Source of the DNA: an uncultured Roseobacter sp.
Lineage (GTDB): Bacteria; Pseudomonadota; Alphaproteobacteria; Rhodobacterales; Rhodobacteraceae
NCBI RefSeq assembly: GCF_947488185.1
Contig: NZ_CANKYM010000004.1
Coordinates: 413,076 to 477,075 of the forward strand
Direction of reading: 5' to 3'
DNA: 64,000 nt
Numbering within the stretch: position 1 is the first letter of the stretch; each line of letters starts with the position of its first letter. This document shows positions 53,581 to 61,501 of the stretch, one piece after another. Under the pieces are notes generated by a model. That model saw only the letters and a program-made list of their open reading frames with translations, was not told where the DNA came from and did no database searches. Made by a program: the position numbers and the translations under genes.

Positions 53581-56500
53581 ATGAGCAAAAATCCCCGATT
53601 CATTCACCTGCGCAGCCATTCCGAGTACTCCCTTCTCGAAGGGGCGCTGCGGTTGAAAAAACTGCCCGGCCTTTGCCGTGACGCTGAGATGCCCGCGCTG
53701 GCACTCACAGATACCAACAATATGTTCGCAGCACTGGAGTTTTCCGTGGCGATGGCGGGGGCAGGGGTACAGCCTATCCTCGGCTGTCAGGTAGATGTCA
53801 CCTATGTTGAGGCGCGACCCGGTGACAAGCCGCGCCTGCCCGCGCCGGTGGTGCTGCTGGCGCAGAGCGAGACAGGATATGAAAACCTGATGAAGCTCAA
53901 CTCTTGCCTCTACATCGACAAGGGTGGGGCGCTCCCGCAGGTGACGTTGGACCAATTGGGGCGATATTCAGAAGATGTGATCTGCCTGACCGGCGGTCCC
54001 GAAGGGCCGGTTGGCAAGCTGTTGCAGGCGGGGCAAAGACCTGCAGCGCAGGAGGTGATGGATCGGCTTAAATCGGATTTCGGCGATCGGCTCTATGTCG
54101 AATTGCAACGTCATCCCACGGAAGCCGGGCAACCGGAGGCGGAACGCCTGACCGAGCGTGGTTTTGTCGAAATGGCCTATGCCATGGACCTGCCGTTGGT
54201 TGCCACCAACGACGTCTATTTCCCGAAATCGGATATGTACGAGGCGCATGACGCGCTGATTTGCATCGCCGAAGGAGCCTATGTCGATCAGCAGGATGCG
54301 CGCCGCCGCCTGACCGCGCAGCATTATTTCAAGTCCCAGCCCGAGATGGTCACGCTTTTTGCCGATCTTCCGGAGGCGATTGAAAACACGGTGGAAATCG
54401 CAAGGCGCTGCGCGTTTCAGGCCTACAGGCGCGATCCTATCCTACCTAAATTCGCCGATGATGAGATCGAAGAGCTCCGGCGGCAGTCGCAGGCGGGTCT
54501 CAAGGATCGGCTGGCGATCATCCCGCATGCGACCAGTGTCGAGGAGTATGAAAAACGGCTCGATTTCGAGCTGGGTATTATCGAAGGCATGGGGTTTCCG
54601 GGGTACTTCCTGATCGTGGCCGACTTCATCAAATGGGCCAAGGACAGTGACATCCCCGTAGGGCCGGGCCGGGGGTCGGGCGCGGGCTCGCTGGTGGCTT
54701 ATGCGCTGACTATTACTGATCTCGATCCGCTGCGGTACAACCTGCTGTTCGAGCGGTTTCTGAACCCGGAACGAGTGTCGATGCCGGACTTTGACATCGA
54801 TTTCTGTATGGATCGCCGCGAAGAGGTCATTAGGTACGTTCAGGAGAAGTATGGCCGCGACAAGGTGGGACAAATCATCACTTTCGGCGCGCTTTTGTCA
54901 AAGGCTGCTGTGCGCGACATTGGGCGCGTTTTGCAAATGCCATATGGTCAGGTGGACCGCCTGTCCAAGATGATCCCGGTTGAGGGCGTGAAGCCCGTCA
55001 GCATTGAAAAGGCGCTGGCGGATGAGCCGCGCCTGCGCGAAGAGGCGCGCAATGAGGAGGTCGTGGCCCGGCTGCTGGAGTACGGCCAGCAGGTCGAGGG
55101 GCTCTTGCGCAATGCCTCCACCCACGCGGCGGGCGTGGTGATCGGTGATAGACCGCTGGACGCGCTGGTGCCGCTCTATCAGGACCCGCGCTCGGACATG
55201 CCCGCAACCCAGTTCAACATGAAATGGGTAGAGCAGGCCGGTCTGGTGAAGTTCGACTTTCTGGGCCTGAAAACGCTGACCGTGATCCAGAACGCGGTGG
55301 ATCAAATCAAGGCGTCGGGGCGGCATCTGCACATCGCGGCAGACGGGACCGAGCTTTTTGCACCCCCCGATGGGTTGGAAGACGACATCGGCACCATCCC
55401 ACTGGATGATGAAGCCTCCTACAAGCTTTACGCTTCCGCCAAGACCGTGGCCGTGTTCCAGGTGGAAAGCTCGGGTATGATGGATGCGCTCAAACGCATG
55501 AAACCGACCTGCATCGAAGACATTGTGGCGCTGGTCGCGCTTTACCGCCCCGGCCCGATGGAGAACATTCCGACCTACTGCGAGGTCAAGAACGGGCTGC
55601 GGCAGCTTGAATCCATTCACCCGCTGATCGATGATATTCTCAAGGAAACCCAAGGCATTATCGTCTATCAGGAACAGGTGATGCAAATCGCGCAGGTCAT
55701 GGCGGGCTACAGCCTTGGCGGCGCGGACCTGCTGCGCCGCGCGATGGGCAAGAAGATCGCCGAGGAAATGGCCAAGGAACGTCCGAAATTCGAAAAGGGC
55801 GCGCAGGAAAACGGGGTGGACAAGAAGAAGGCCACCGAGGTTTTCGACCTGTTGGAGAAATTCGCCAACTATGGGTTCAACAAATCCCACGCGGCGGCCT
55901 ATGCGGTTGTCAGTTACCAGACGGCGTGGCTCAAGGCCAACCACCCGGTGGAATTCATGGCCGGTGTGATGAACTGCGATATCCATCTGACCGACAAGCT
56001 GGCGGTCTATTTCGAAGAGGTGCGCAAGCAGTTGCAACTGCCCTGGGTGCCACCCTGCGTGAACCGCTCGGATGCGACGTTCAAGGTGGTGGATGGCGCG
56101 TTGGTCTATGCCCTGGGCGCGTTGAAAAACGTCGGGTTGGAGGCGATGAAGCTGATCACCGACGGGCGTCGCGCGGACCCGAGCGCAGAGAACAGCCCCG
56201 ACAAACCCTTTGCCACGCTTTTCGATCTCGCCCGTCGGGTGGATCTGAAACGTGTGGGCAAGCGCCCGTTGGAGATGCTGGCGCGCTCGGGCGCGTTTGA
56301 CCAGCTGGATGCCAACCGGCACCGTGTCTTTGACGCGCTGGATGCGCTGGTGAGCTATTCTGCAGCCATTCACGAACAGAAGTCCTCCAACCAGGTCTCG
56401 CTCTTTGGAGAGGCCGGGGAAGACCTGCCCGAGCCACGGCTGCACCCGGTTCAGGACTGGTTGCCCGCCGAACGGTTGGGGGAAGAATTCAAGGCGGTGG

Positions 56501-57132
56501 GCTTCTATCTCTCAGGCCACCCACTGGATGACTATATGGCCCCGTTGAAACGCAAAACAGCCAATGATCGCGGGGTGCCCTTCCTGACGCTGGACGAACT
56601 GACCGAAAAAGTCACCCAGACCGGTGCGATGAATGCGCGGCTGGCGGGCATCGTTGCAGGCAGGCAGGAGCGGAAATCGGCGCGCGGCAATCGGTTCGCC
56701 TTTGTGCAGATGTCTGACCCTACGGGTGCCTATGAGGTGACGCTCTTTTCCGATACGCTTGAAGCCGCGCGGGAGCATCTGGAGACCGGGTCCAAGGTCA
56801 TTGTCACGGTCGAAGCGACGATGGAGGCGGACCAGCTCAAGCTGCTGGGCCGGACTGTCGGACCTGCGGATGCGGTAGTGGCTGACGCCGGTGGCAGCGG
56901 GCTCAAGATCTTCATTGACGCGCCTGAGGCTATTGCAGCCGTGGCGAGCGTCTTGGAAGGCGCGACCGTCTCTGCCAGAAAAGCCGGGCGCGGACCTGTG
57001 GAATTCTGCCTGATGGACTCAAGCCTGCCCGGCGAGGTTGAGGTCGCACTTGGGCAGGAATTTGTGGTGAACCCGCAGATCAAGGGTGCGATCAAATCCC
57101 TGACCGGGGTGCTGGAGGTCGAGGATATCTGA
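53581..57132 (+). CDS. dnaE: DNA polymerase III subunit alpha
   Basis: A 1183-residue replicative polymerase. The PHP domain spans about 1-275 (FIHLRSHSEYSLLEGALRL, ALTDTNNMF). The C-family polymerase active site has GPGRGSGAGSLVAYAL (about 362-377) and PDFDIDFCMDRR (about 402-413) with the catalytic aspartates, then KFDFLGLKTL and GFNKSHAAAYAVVSYQTAWLKANHP. An OB-fold lies near 1015-1090. Full length for alphaproteobacterial DnaE1. The start has GTCATGGG only as a weak SD. Confidence 0.97.
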   Translation: MSKNPRFIHLRSHSEYSLLEGALRLKKLPGLCRDAEMPALALTDTNNMFAALEFSVAMAGAGVQPILGCQVDVTYVEARPGDKPRLPAPVVLLAQSETGYENLMKLNSCLYIDKGGALPQVTLDQLGRYSEDVICLTGGPEGPVGKLLQAGQRPAAQEVMDRLKSDFGDRLYVELQRHPTEAGQPEAERLTERGFVEMAYAMDLPLVATNDVYFPKSDMYEAHDALICIAEGAYVDQQDARRRLTAQHYFKSQPEMVTLFADLPEAIENTVEIARRCAFQAYRRDPILPKFADDEIEELRRQSQAGLKDRLAIIPHATSVEEYEKRLDFELGIIEGMGFPGYFLIVADFIKWAKDSDIPVGPGRGSGAGSLVAYALTITDLDPLRYNLLFERFLNPERVSMPDFDIDFCMDRREEVIRYVQEKYGRDKVGQIITFGALLSKAAVRDIGRVLQMPYGQVDRLSKMIPVEGVKPVSIEKALADEPRLREEARNEEVVARLLEYGQQVEGLLRNASTHAAGVVIGDRPLDALVPLYQDPRSDMPATQFNMKWVEQAGLVKFDFLGLKTLTVIQNAVDQIKASGRHLHIAADGTELFAPPDGLEDDIGTIPLDDEASYKLYASAKTVAVFQVESSGMMDALKRMKPTCIEDIVALVALYRPGPMENIPTYCEVKNGLRQLESIHPLIDDILKETQGIIVYQEQVMQIAQVMAGYSLGGADLLRRAMGKKIAEEMAKERPKFEKGAQENGVDKKKATEVFDLLEKFANYGFNKSHAAAYAVVSYQTAWLKANHPVEFMAGVMNCDIHLTDKLAVYFEEVRKQLQLPWVPPCVNRSDATFKVVDGALVYALGALKNVGLEAMKLITDGRRADPSAENSPDKPFATLFDLARRVDLKRVGKRPLEMLARSGAFDQLDANRHRVFDALDALVSYSAAIHEQKSSNQVSLFGEAGEDLPEPRLHPVQDWLPAERLGEEFKAVGFYLSGHPLDDYMAPLKRKTANDRGVPFLTLDELTEKVTQTGAMNARLAGIVAGRQERKSARGNRFAFVQMSDPTGAYEVTLFSDTLEAAREHLETGSKVIVTVEATMEADQLKLLGRTVGPADAVVADAGGSGLKIFIDAPEAIAAVASVLEGATVSARKAGRGPVEFCLMDSSLPGEVEVALGQEFVVNPQIKGAIKSLTGVLEVEDI

Positions 57133-57147
57133 CGCCCGTGGCGCGCC

Positions 57148-57342
57148 TTAGTAGTGTGGCGGACGCTCCTCGCCAACCACAACGCCACCCGAGGCCTGCG
57201 CCTCGCGTTCGCCTTCGCGCTGCATCAGCATGAAGACCCGGCGCGTCAGCGTGGCAATCTCCGTCTCCTGACGGGCGACCACGTCGGACAGGTCCTCGAC
57301 CGTGCGCGTCAGATGCGCGATCTGTTCTTCCAGTTTTTCCAT
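57148..57342 (-). CDS. slyX: SlyX-family protein
   Basis: A 64-residue coiled-coil protein (EEQIAHLTRTVEDLSDVVARQ from about 5, then TLTRRVFMLMQRE) ending RPPHY, the SlyX C-terminal signature. The molecular role of SlyX is unknown. It lies convergent to dnaE and divergent from hisS. Short, but supported by the family ending. Confidence 0.82.
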   Translation of the reverse strand: MEKLEEQIAHLTRTVEDLSDVVARQETEIATLTRRVFMLMQREGEREAQASGGVVVGEERPPHY

Positions 57343-57447
57343 GGCCCGCGCCTAGCACGCGCGGGCGCCTGAATAAAGACCGTGCCTTGCCCCCCTTGGT
57401 CCCTTGGGCTAGACCGCGCGCGACACCGACAAGCCAGAGGGCGAACC

Positions 57448-59025
57448 ATGGCCAAACCCAAAAAGACCCCACGACCCAAGGCGGAAACGCCCAAGGGCTT
57501 TCGTGACTATTTCGGCGCTGAGGTCACCCAGCGCACCGAAATGCTACGCAAGATCGCGGCGGTCTATCATCGCTATGGGTTCGACGCGCTGGAAAGCTCG
57601 GGCGTGGAGACCGTGGAGGCTTTGGGGAAATTCCTGCCGGACGTGGATCGCCCGAACGAGGGCGTCTTTGCCTGGCAGGAGGATGCGGATGCCGACAAGC
57701 CGGGCGATTGGCTGGCGCTGCGCTATGACCTGACGGCCCCCTTGGCGCGGGTTTACGCGCAACATCAGAACGACCTGCCCAAGCCCTATCGTCGCTATGC
57801 GATGGGCCCCGTCTGGCGCAATGAAAAGCCCGGGCCGGGGCGGTTTCGCCAGTTTTATCAGTGTGATGCGGATACAGTTGGCGCGCCTTCCGTCGCGGCT
57901 GATGCCGAAATCTGCGCAATGCTCGCTGATTGCCTCGAAGAGGTCGGCATCCCGCGCGGCGACTATGTGATCCGCGTGAACAACCGCAAGGTGTTGAACG
58001 GTGTGCTCGAAGTTGCAGGCCTCGCAGGCGACGACAAAGAATGCGAGCGTGGCATTGTCCTCCGTGCCATCGACAAACTGGACCGGCTAGGGTTTGGCGG
58101 CGTGTATGCATTGCTCGGTCAGGGTCGTAAGGATGAAAGCGGTGACTATACTGAAGGTGCTGGCCTGTCGGCACAACAGTCCGATGTTATCATGTCCTTC
58201 CTGCGCGCCAACGACGAGGTGGTGTCAGACGCGAAGACCCAACAGGCCCATCTTGATGATAGAAATGATGTAAACGTCAATCAGAACATGGTGGCCTACC
58301 TCACTGATGTTGTTGGATCCTCAAGTGTCGGCCAGAAAGGCGTTCAAGAGCTCGGGCAAATCGCCAATCTGGTTTTTGCAGGCGGCTACGGCCCCGACCG
58401 CATTATTATCGACCCCTCTGTGGTGCGCGGCCTCGGATACTACACCGGCCCGGTCTACGAGGCCGAACTGACCTTCGACATTCAGGACGAGAAAGGCCGC
58501 ACGCGCAATTTCGGCTCCGTTGCGGGCGGCGGGCGCTATGATGATCTGGTCAAGCGTTTCACCGGGCAGGAAGTGCCCGCCACAGGCGTCTCCATCGGCG
58601 TTGACCGACTCCTCGCCGCGCTGCAGGCCAAGGGGCGGATGCACTCCAGCGAAGCGGGCCCCGTTGTTGTGACCATCATGGATCGCGACCGCATGGCTGA
58701 CTATCAGGTCATGGTTGCCGAACTGCGTCAGGCTGGCATCCGGGCCGAGGTCTATCTGGGCAACCCTAAAAACTTTGGCAACCAGCTCAAATACGCCGAC
58801 AAACGCGGCAGCCCCGTGGCTGTAATCGAAGGCGGGGATGAGAAAGAGCGCGGCGTCATCCAGATCAAGGATCTGATCCTGGGCGCGCAGATCGCCGAAA
58901 GCGCCACGCTGGAGGAATGGAAAGATCGCCCCAGCCAGTTCGAGGTGCCGCGCGGTGATCTGGTGGCGAAAGTCAGGGATATCCTCGCGCAACATGATCT
59001 GCCGGATCGTGGCACTGCCAAATGA
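57448..59025 (+). CDS. hisS: Histidyl-tRNA synthetase
   Basis: A 525-residue class II synthetase. Motif 1 is near 23-80 ([31 protein letters not shown]), motif 2 near 120-140 ([25 protein letters not shown]), HisA-type motif [15 protein letters not shown] at about 333-347 and motif 3 [11 protein letters not shown]...GVSIGVDRL. The insert at about 230-300 is AT-richer than the rest. ATG at 57448 starts [11 protein letters not shown]; the upstream extension is unsupported. It forms an operon with hisZ and hisG by overlaps. Confidence 0.95.
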   Translation: MAKPKKTPRPKAETPKGFRDYFGAEVTQRTEMLRKIAAVYHRYGFDALESSGVETVEALGKFLPDVDRPNEGVFAWQEDADADKPGDWLALRYDLTAPLARVYAQHQNDLPKPYRRYAMGPVWRNEKPGPGRFRQFYQCDADTVGAPSVAADAEICAMLADCLEEVGIPRGDYVIRVNNRKVLNGVLEVAGLAGDDKECERGIVLRAIDKLDRLGFGGVYALLGQGRKDESGDYTEGAGLSAQQSDVIMSFLRANDEVVSDAKTQQAHLDDRNDVNVNQNMVAYLTDVVGSSSVGQKGVQELGQIANLVFAGGYGPDRIIIDPSVVRGLGYYTGPVYEAELTFDIQDEKGRTRNFGSVAGGGRYDDLVKRFTGQEVPATGVSIGVDRLLAALQAKGRMHSSEAGPVVVTIMDRDRMADYQVMVAELRQAGIRAEVYLGNPKNFGNQLKYADKRGSPVAVIEGGDEKERGVIQIKDLILGAQIAESATLEEWKDRPSQFEVPRGDLVAKVRDILAQHDLPDRGTAK

Positions 59026-60101
59026 TCACGCGGGCGCAAACGCTGGCGCGGGCAGCGGAGTTGCGCGCGCGCTTTGAAGCAGCCGGGGCCGTGCCGGTGG
59101 AGACGCCCATTCTGCAATCGGCGGAAACCCTGCTCGATCTCTATGGCGAGGAAATCCGCGCGCGCGCCTATGTGACCTCCGACGCCCTGCGCGGAGAGCA
59201 GATGCTACGCCCGGATTTTACCGTGCCGGTTGTGCAGATGCATATGGCCGATGGGGCAGAGCCCGCGCGCTATACCTATTCCGGCGAGGTGTTTCGCCGT
59301 CAGGAACATGACCCGGACCGTGCCAATGAGTATGTTCAGGTCGGTTATGAGGTGTTTGATCGCGCCAATCCTGCCGCCTCCGATGCAGAGGTGTTTGCCC
59401 TGATCGCGCAGGCCGTGGCCCCGTTGAACCTGCGCGCCGCAACGGGGGATATCGGGCTTTTGACCGCAGCTGTGCGCGGGCTGAAAACCACCACGCCGCG
59501 CAAGGCCGCTCTGTTGCGCCACATCTGGCGCCCGCGCCGGTTTCGGGCGCTGCTGGATCGGTTCTCGGGCCGCGTGCCCCTGTCCGCCCGACGTGAAAAA
59601 CTGCTGGCAGGCGATGTCGCCTGCGATGCGCCGCTCGTGGGCAAGCGCACACAGGCAGAGATCGACCGCCGCATCCAGACGCTGCGCGACGATGCCAAGG
59701 CACCGCCGGTGAGCGCCGCCGAGGTTGATCTGCTGGATGCGCTGCTGGGGGTGCGGGAGACGCTACCCTTCGCGCTTGAGCAGCTGCGCGACATCGCGGT
59801 TGATCTGCCATCAATCTCTTCGGCTGTGGATGGCATATCGAGGCGGGCGGAGGCTTTGGCGGCGCGGGGCGTCGACGTGGAAAATCTGCCGTTCGAGACC
59901 AGTTTCGGGCGCACATCGATGGAATATTATGATGGTTTCGTTTTTGGCTTCTTCAGTCCGAACCGTGCCGATCTGCCGGCCCTTGCGACCGGTGGCCGTT
60001 ATGACGCGCTGACGCGGCGACTGGGACAGGGCGCAGAAATCCCGGCGGTGGGCGGGGTATTGCGCCCCGGTCTGATGTTGGAGTTGGAGGCGCAGGCATG
60101 A
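59022..60101 (+). CDS. hisZ: ATP phosphoribosyltransferase regulatory subunit
   Basis: A 359-residue HisRS-like paralogue without synthetase activity that activates short HisG for the first step of histidine synthesis. It keeps a HisRS-like core ([60 protein letters not shown]) but lacks the motif 2 and HisA catalytic residues. Overlaps hisS by 4 bases and hisG by 4 bases. Confidence 0.94.
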   Translation: MITRAQTLARAAELRARFEAAGAVPVETPILQSAETLLDLYGEEIRARAYVTSDALRGEQMLRPDFTVPVVQMHMADGAEPARYTYSGEVFRRQEHDPDRANEYVQVGYEVFDRANPAASDAEVFALIAQAVAPLNLRAATGDIGLLTAAVRGLKTTTPRKAALLRHIWRPRRFRALLDRFSGRVPLSARREKLLAGDVACDAPLVGKRTQAEIDRRIQTLRDDAKAPPVSAAEVDLLDALLGVRETLPFALEQLRDIAVDLPSISSAVDGISRRAEALAARGVDVENLPFETSFGRTSMEYYDGFVFGFFSPNRADLPALATGGRYDALTRRLGQGAEIPAVGGVLRPGLMLELEAQA

Positions 60102-60790
60102 GCGTGAAACTGGGCGTTCCCTCCAAGGGGCGGTTGATGGAGAAGACCTTCGACTGGTTCAATCAGCGCGGCATAAGCTTGACCCGAACGGGGTCAGAGC
60201 GTGAATACGCCGGGGCTGTGAACGGCGTTCGGGGTGTATCACTGGTGCTGCTCTCTGCCGGAGAAGTGCCCCGCGAACTGGCAACCGGGCGCCTGCATTT
60301 CGGGGTAACCGGCACAGACCTTGTGCAGGAAAGGCTGCCGCTCTGGGAGCAGCAGATCGAACCCGTGCAGGAACTTGGCTTTGGCCACGCCGATCTGGTG
60401 CTGGCGGTTCCAAAGGCCTGGATTGATGTAGATACGCTGGATGATCTGGACGCGGCAGCAACGGCCTTCCGCGCGGTCCATAACATGCGCCTGCGCATCG
60501 CAACCAAGTATCACCGGCTGGTGCGCGAGCATCTGCGTCACGGTGGGGTGGCTGACTATGCACTGGTCGATAGCCAGGGTGCAACAGAAGGTACGGTCGC
60601 AAATGAAACGGCAGAGGCAATCGCCGATATCACCTCAAGCGGAGAGACCCTGCGGGCAAACCACCTGAAGGTGCTTGGGGAAGAGCCCATTCTGCGGTCG
60701 CAGGCCACGCTGTGGCGCAGCCGTGTGGCGCCAGTATCGGCGTCGGATCGCGTGGTGATCGACGGGCTGATTGCGCAGCTGACCGGCTGA
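60098..60790 (+). CDS. hisG: ATP phosphoribosyltransferase, short form
   Basis: A 230-residue HisG_S, the catalytic subunit that joins ATP and PRPP. It begins LGVPSKGRLMEKTFDWF and has the PRPP-loop region EGTVANETAEAIADITSSGETLRANHL (about 168-194). The short form lacks the C-terminal regulatory domain and so needs HisZ, which is encoded just upstream. Note the link to phnN, whose product PRPP is a substrate. Confidence 0.95.
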   Translation: MSVKLGVPSKGRLMEKTFDWFNQRGISLTRTGSEREYAGAVNGVRGVSLVLLSAGEVPRELATGRLHFGVTGTDLVQERLPLWEQQIEPVQELGFGHADLVLAVPKAWIDVDTLDDLDAAATAFRAVHNMRLRIATKYHRLVREHLRHGGVADYALVDSQGATEGTVANETAEAIADITSSGETLRANHLKVLGEEPILRSQATLWRSRVAPVSASDRVVIDGLIAQLTG

Positions 60791-60793
60791 CGA

Positions 60794-61225
60794 TCAGAGG
60801 ACCCCAATTTCCGCCAAAGCGCGGTTCATCTCGACGGGCAGCGGGTCTTCGGACGCGCGCCCTTTTGGCAGGTCGGGGGGCGCATCGCTGACCGGCAGAT
60901 AGCGCCAGCCCTGAAACGGGCGTTTCAGGCTGCTTTGGGTGCGGACAACTTCTGGGTCGAGCACGATGGCGCAACGGCGGATACCGTCTTCGCCGATCAC
61001 CTCGTCAAGGCGGATGATCCGCTGGCGGCACTGCAGTGCCCCCTTGACCACCCAGTAGATCGAGCCGCCGTTCAGGATTTCAGCTTCGCGTTTCGGCCAC
61101 ATGCGGGTGATGTGGCGTGGCAAACCGTCCGGTCCCTGCGCCCGTTTGCTCGCCTGCCAAGCGATCAGCGTCTCCACGCTTTCCGAGCCCACGGAGAGCT
61201 TGATCAGATTGACTGTTTTATCCAC
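60794..61225 (-). CDS. DUF1489 family protein
   Basis: A 143-residue protein of the alphaproteobacterial DUF1489 family, beginning MDKTVNLIKLSVGSESVETL. Start is GTG at 61225; the ORF continues upstream into the nrdJ leader but the family N-terminus sets the start. It has a strand/helix mix with RHITRMWPKREAEI and GSIYWVVKGALQCRQRI. Function unknown. A perfect DnaA box (TTATCCACA, 61218-61226) overlaps the start codon. Confidence 0.85.
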   Translation of the reverse strand: MDKTVNLIKLSVGSESVETLIAWQASKRAQGPDGLPRHITRMWPKREAEILNGGSIYWVVKGALQCRQRIIRLDEVIGEDGIRRCAIVLDPEVVRTQSSLKRPFQGWRYLPVSDAPPDLPKGRASEDPLPVEMNRALAEIGVL

Positions 61226-61266
61226 AGGTTTTCCCACTGATATAACCCCAGAATCTCTGCCACCAT

Positions 61267-61282
61267 ACACTATATATATTAG
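61267..61282 (+). promoter_or_regulatory. NrdR-box-like sequence in the nrdJ promoter region
   Basis: ACACTATATATATTAG agrees with the NrdR consensus (acaCwAtATaTwGtgt) at 13 of 16 positions, the first 12 consecutively. NrdR represses ribonucleotide reductase operons, usually from a pair of boxes about 31 bases apart; a convincing partner box was not found. A TGTGGAAAA (61309-61317) near-DnaA box lies downstream. Confidence 0.45.
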
Positions 61283-61340
61283 TTTGGCCTGGATGACCTT
61301 CAACTTGTTGTGGAAAACAGGACGAATCTGGGGTAAATGT

Positions 61341-61376
61341 ACTCTCCGATCACACCCATTTGTGTAATCGGAGAGT
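61341..61376 (+). ncRNA. Hairpin directly before the tRNA-like element
   Basis: ACTCTCCGAT (61341-61350) and ATCGGAGAGT (61367-61376) pair perfectly; after one C-A mismatch, ACAC/GTGT add four pairs, with the loop CCATTT. No U-run follows, so it is not a terminator. It ends one base before the tRNA-like acceptor stem and may be stacked on it, or direct 5' processing. Confidence 0.6.
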
Positions 61377-61377
61377 T

Positions 61378-61478
61378 CGCCACGTAGCTCAATTGGAAGA
61401 GCGCTCACGAGGCCGAGATTGGCGTTTCGGAAGACTAATGTGAGAAGGTTGCAGGTTCAAGTCCTGTCGTGGCGCCCA
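61378..61478 (+). tRNA. tRNA-like gene with oversized anticodon arm, anticodon undetermined
   Basis: A perfect 7-bp acceptor stem (61378-61384 with 61468-61474), discriminator C and encoded CCA (61476-61478), a D arm GCTC/GAGC with loop AATTGGAA, and a T arm GCAGG-TTCAAGT-CCTGT are all canonical. The anticodon stem CTCAC/GTGAG (61404-61408, 61440-61444) is intact but encloses 31 nt instead of 7, itself containing a small hairpin CCGAGA/TTTCGG. No standard loop or anticodon can be assigned; a long variable arm does not fit either. It ends 23 bases before nrdJ. Either a tRNA with a ~24-nt insertion, a pseudo-tRNA, or a tRNA mimic controlling nrdJ. Confidence 0.7.
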
Positions 61479-61497
61479 AATCAACTTGAGGACCTGC
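61451..61497 (+). promoter_or_regulatory. nrdJ: Alternative hairpin hiding the nrdJ ribosome-binding site
   Basis: GCAGGTTCAAGT (61451-61462), the T-arm 5' strand and loop, is complementary over 12 pairs to ACTTGA (61484-61489) plus ACCTGC (61492-61497), with a 2-nt GG bulge between. The bulged region holds the SD GAGGA (61488-61492). The fold excludes the T arm of the tRNA-like element, so the two structures are mutually exclusive. Confidence 0.6.
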
Positions 61498-61501
61498 ACC
61501 C

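Noticed and set aside
54898..56445. 515-codon minus-strand ORF opposite dnaE
   Set aside because: Antisense shadow of the conserved DnaE coding sequence with no recognisable domain.
61404..61450. Class II (Ser/Leu/Tyr-type) tRNA with a long variable arm
   Set aside because: No 5-bp/7-nt anticodon hairpin can be formed from 61404 onward; CTCAC pairs only with GTGAG 31 nt away, leaving a 6-nt variable region.
61226..61501. Cobalamin riboswitch before nrdJ
   Set aside because: The 276-base leader lacks a recognisable B12-box and the multi-helix core; the tRNA-like fold explains the structure better.
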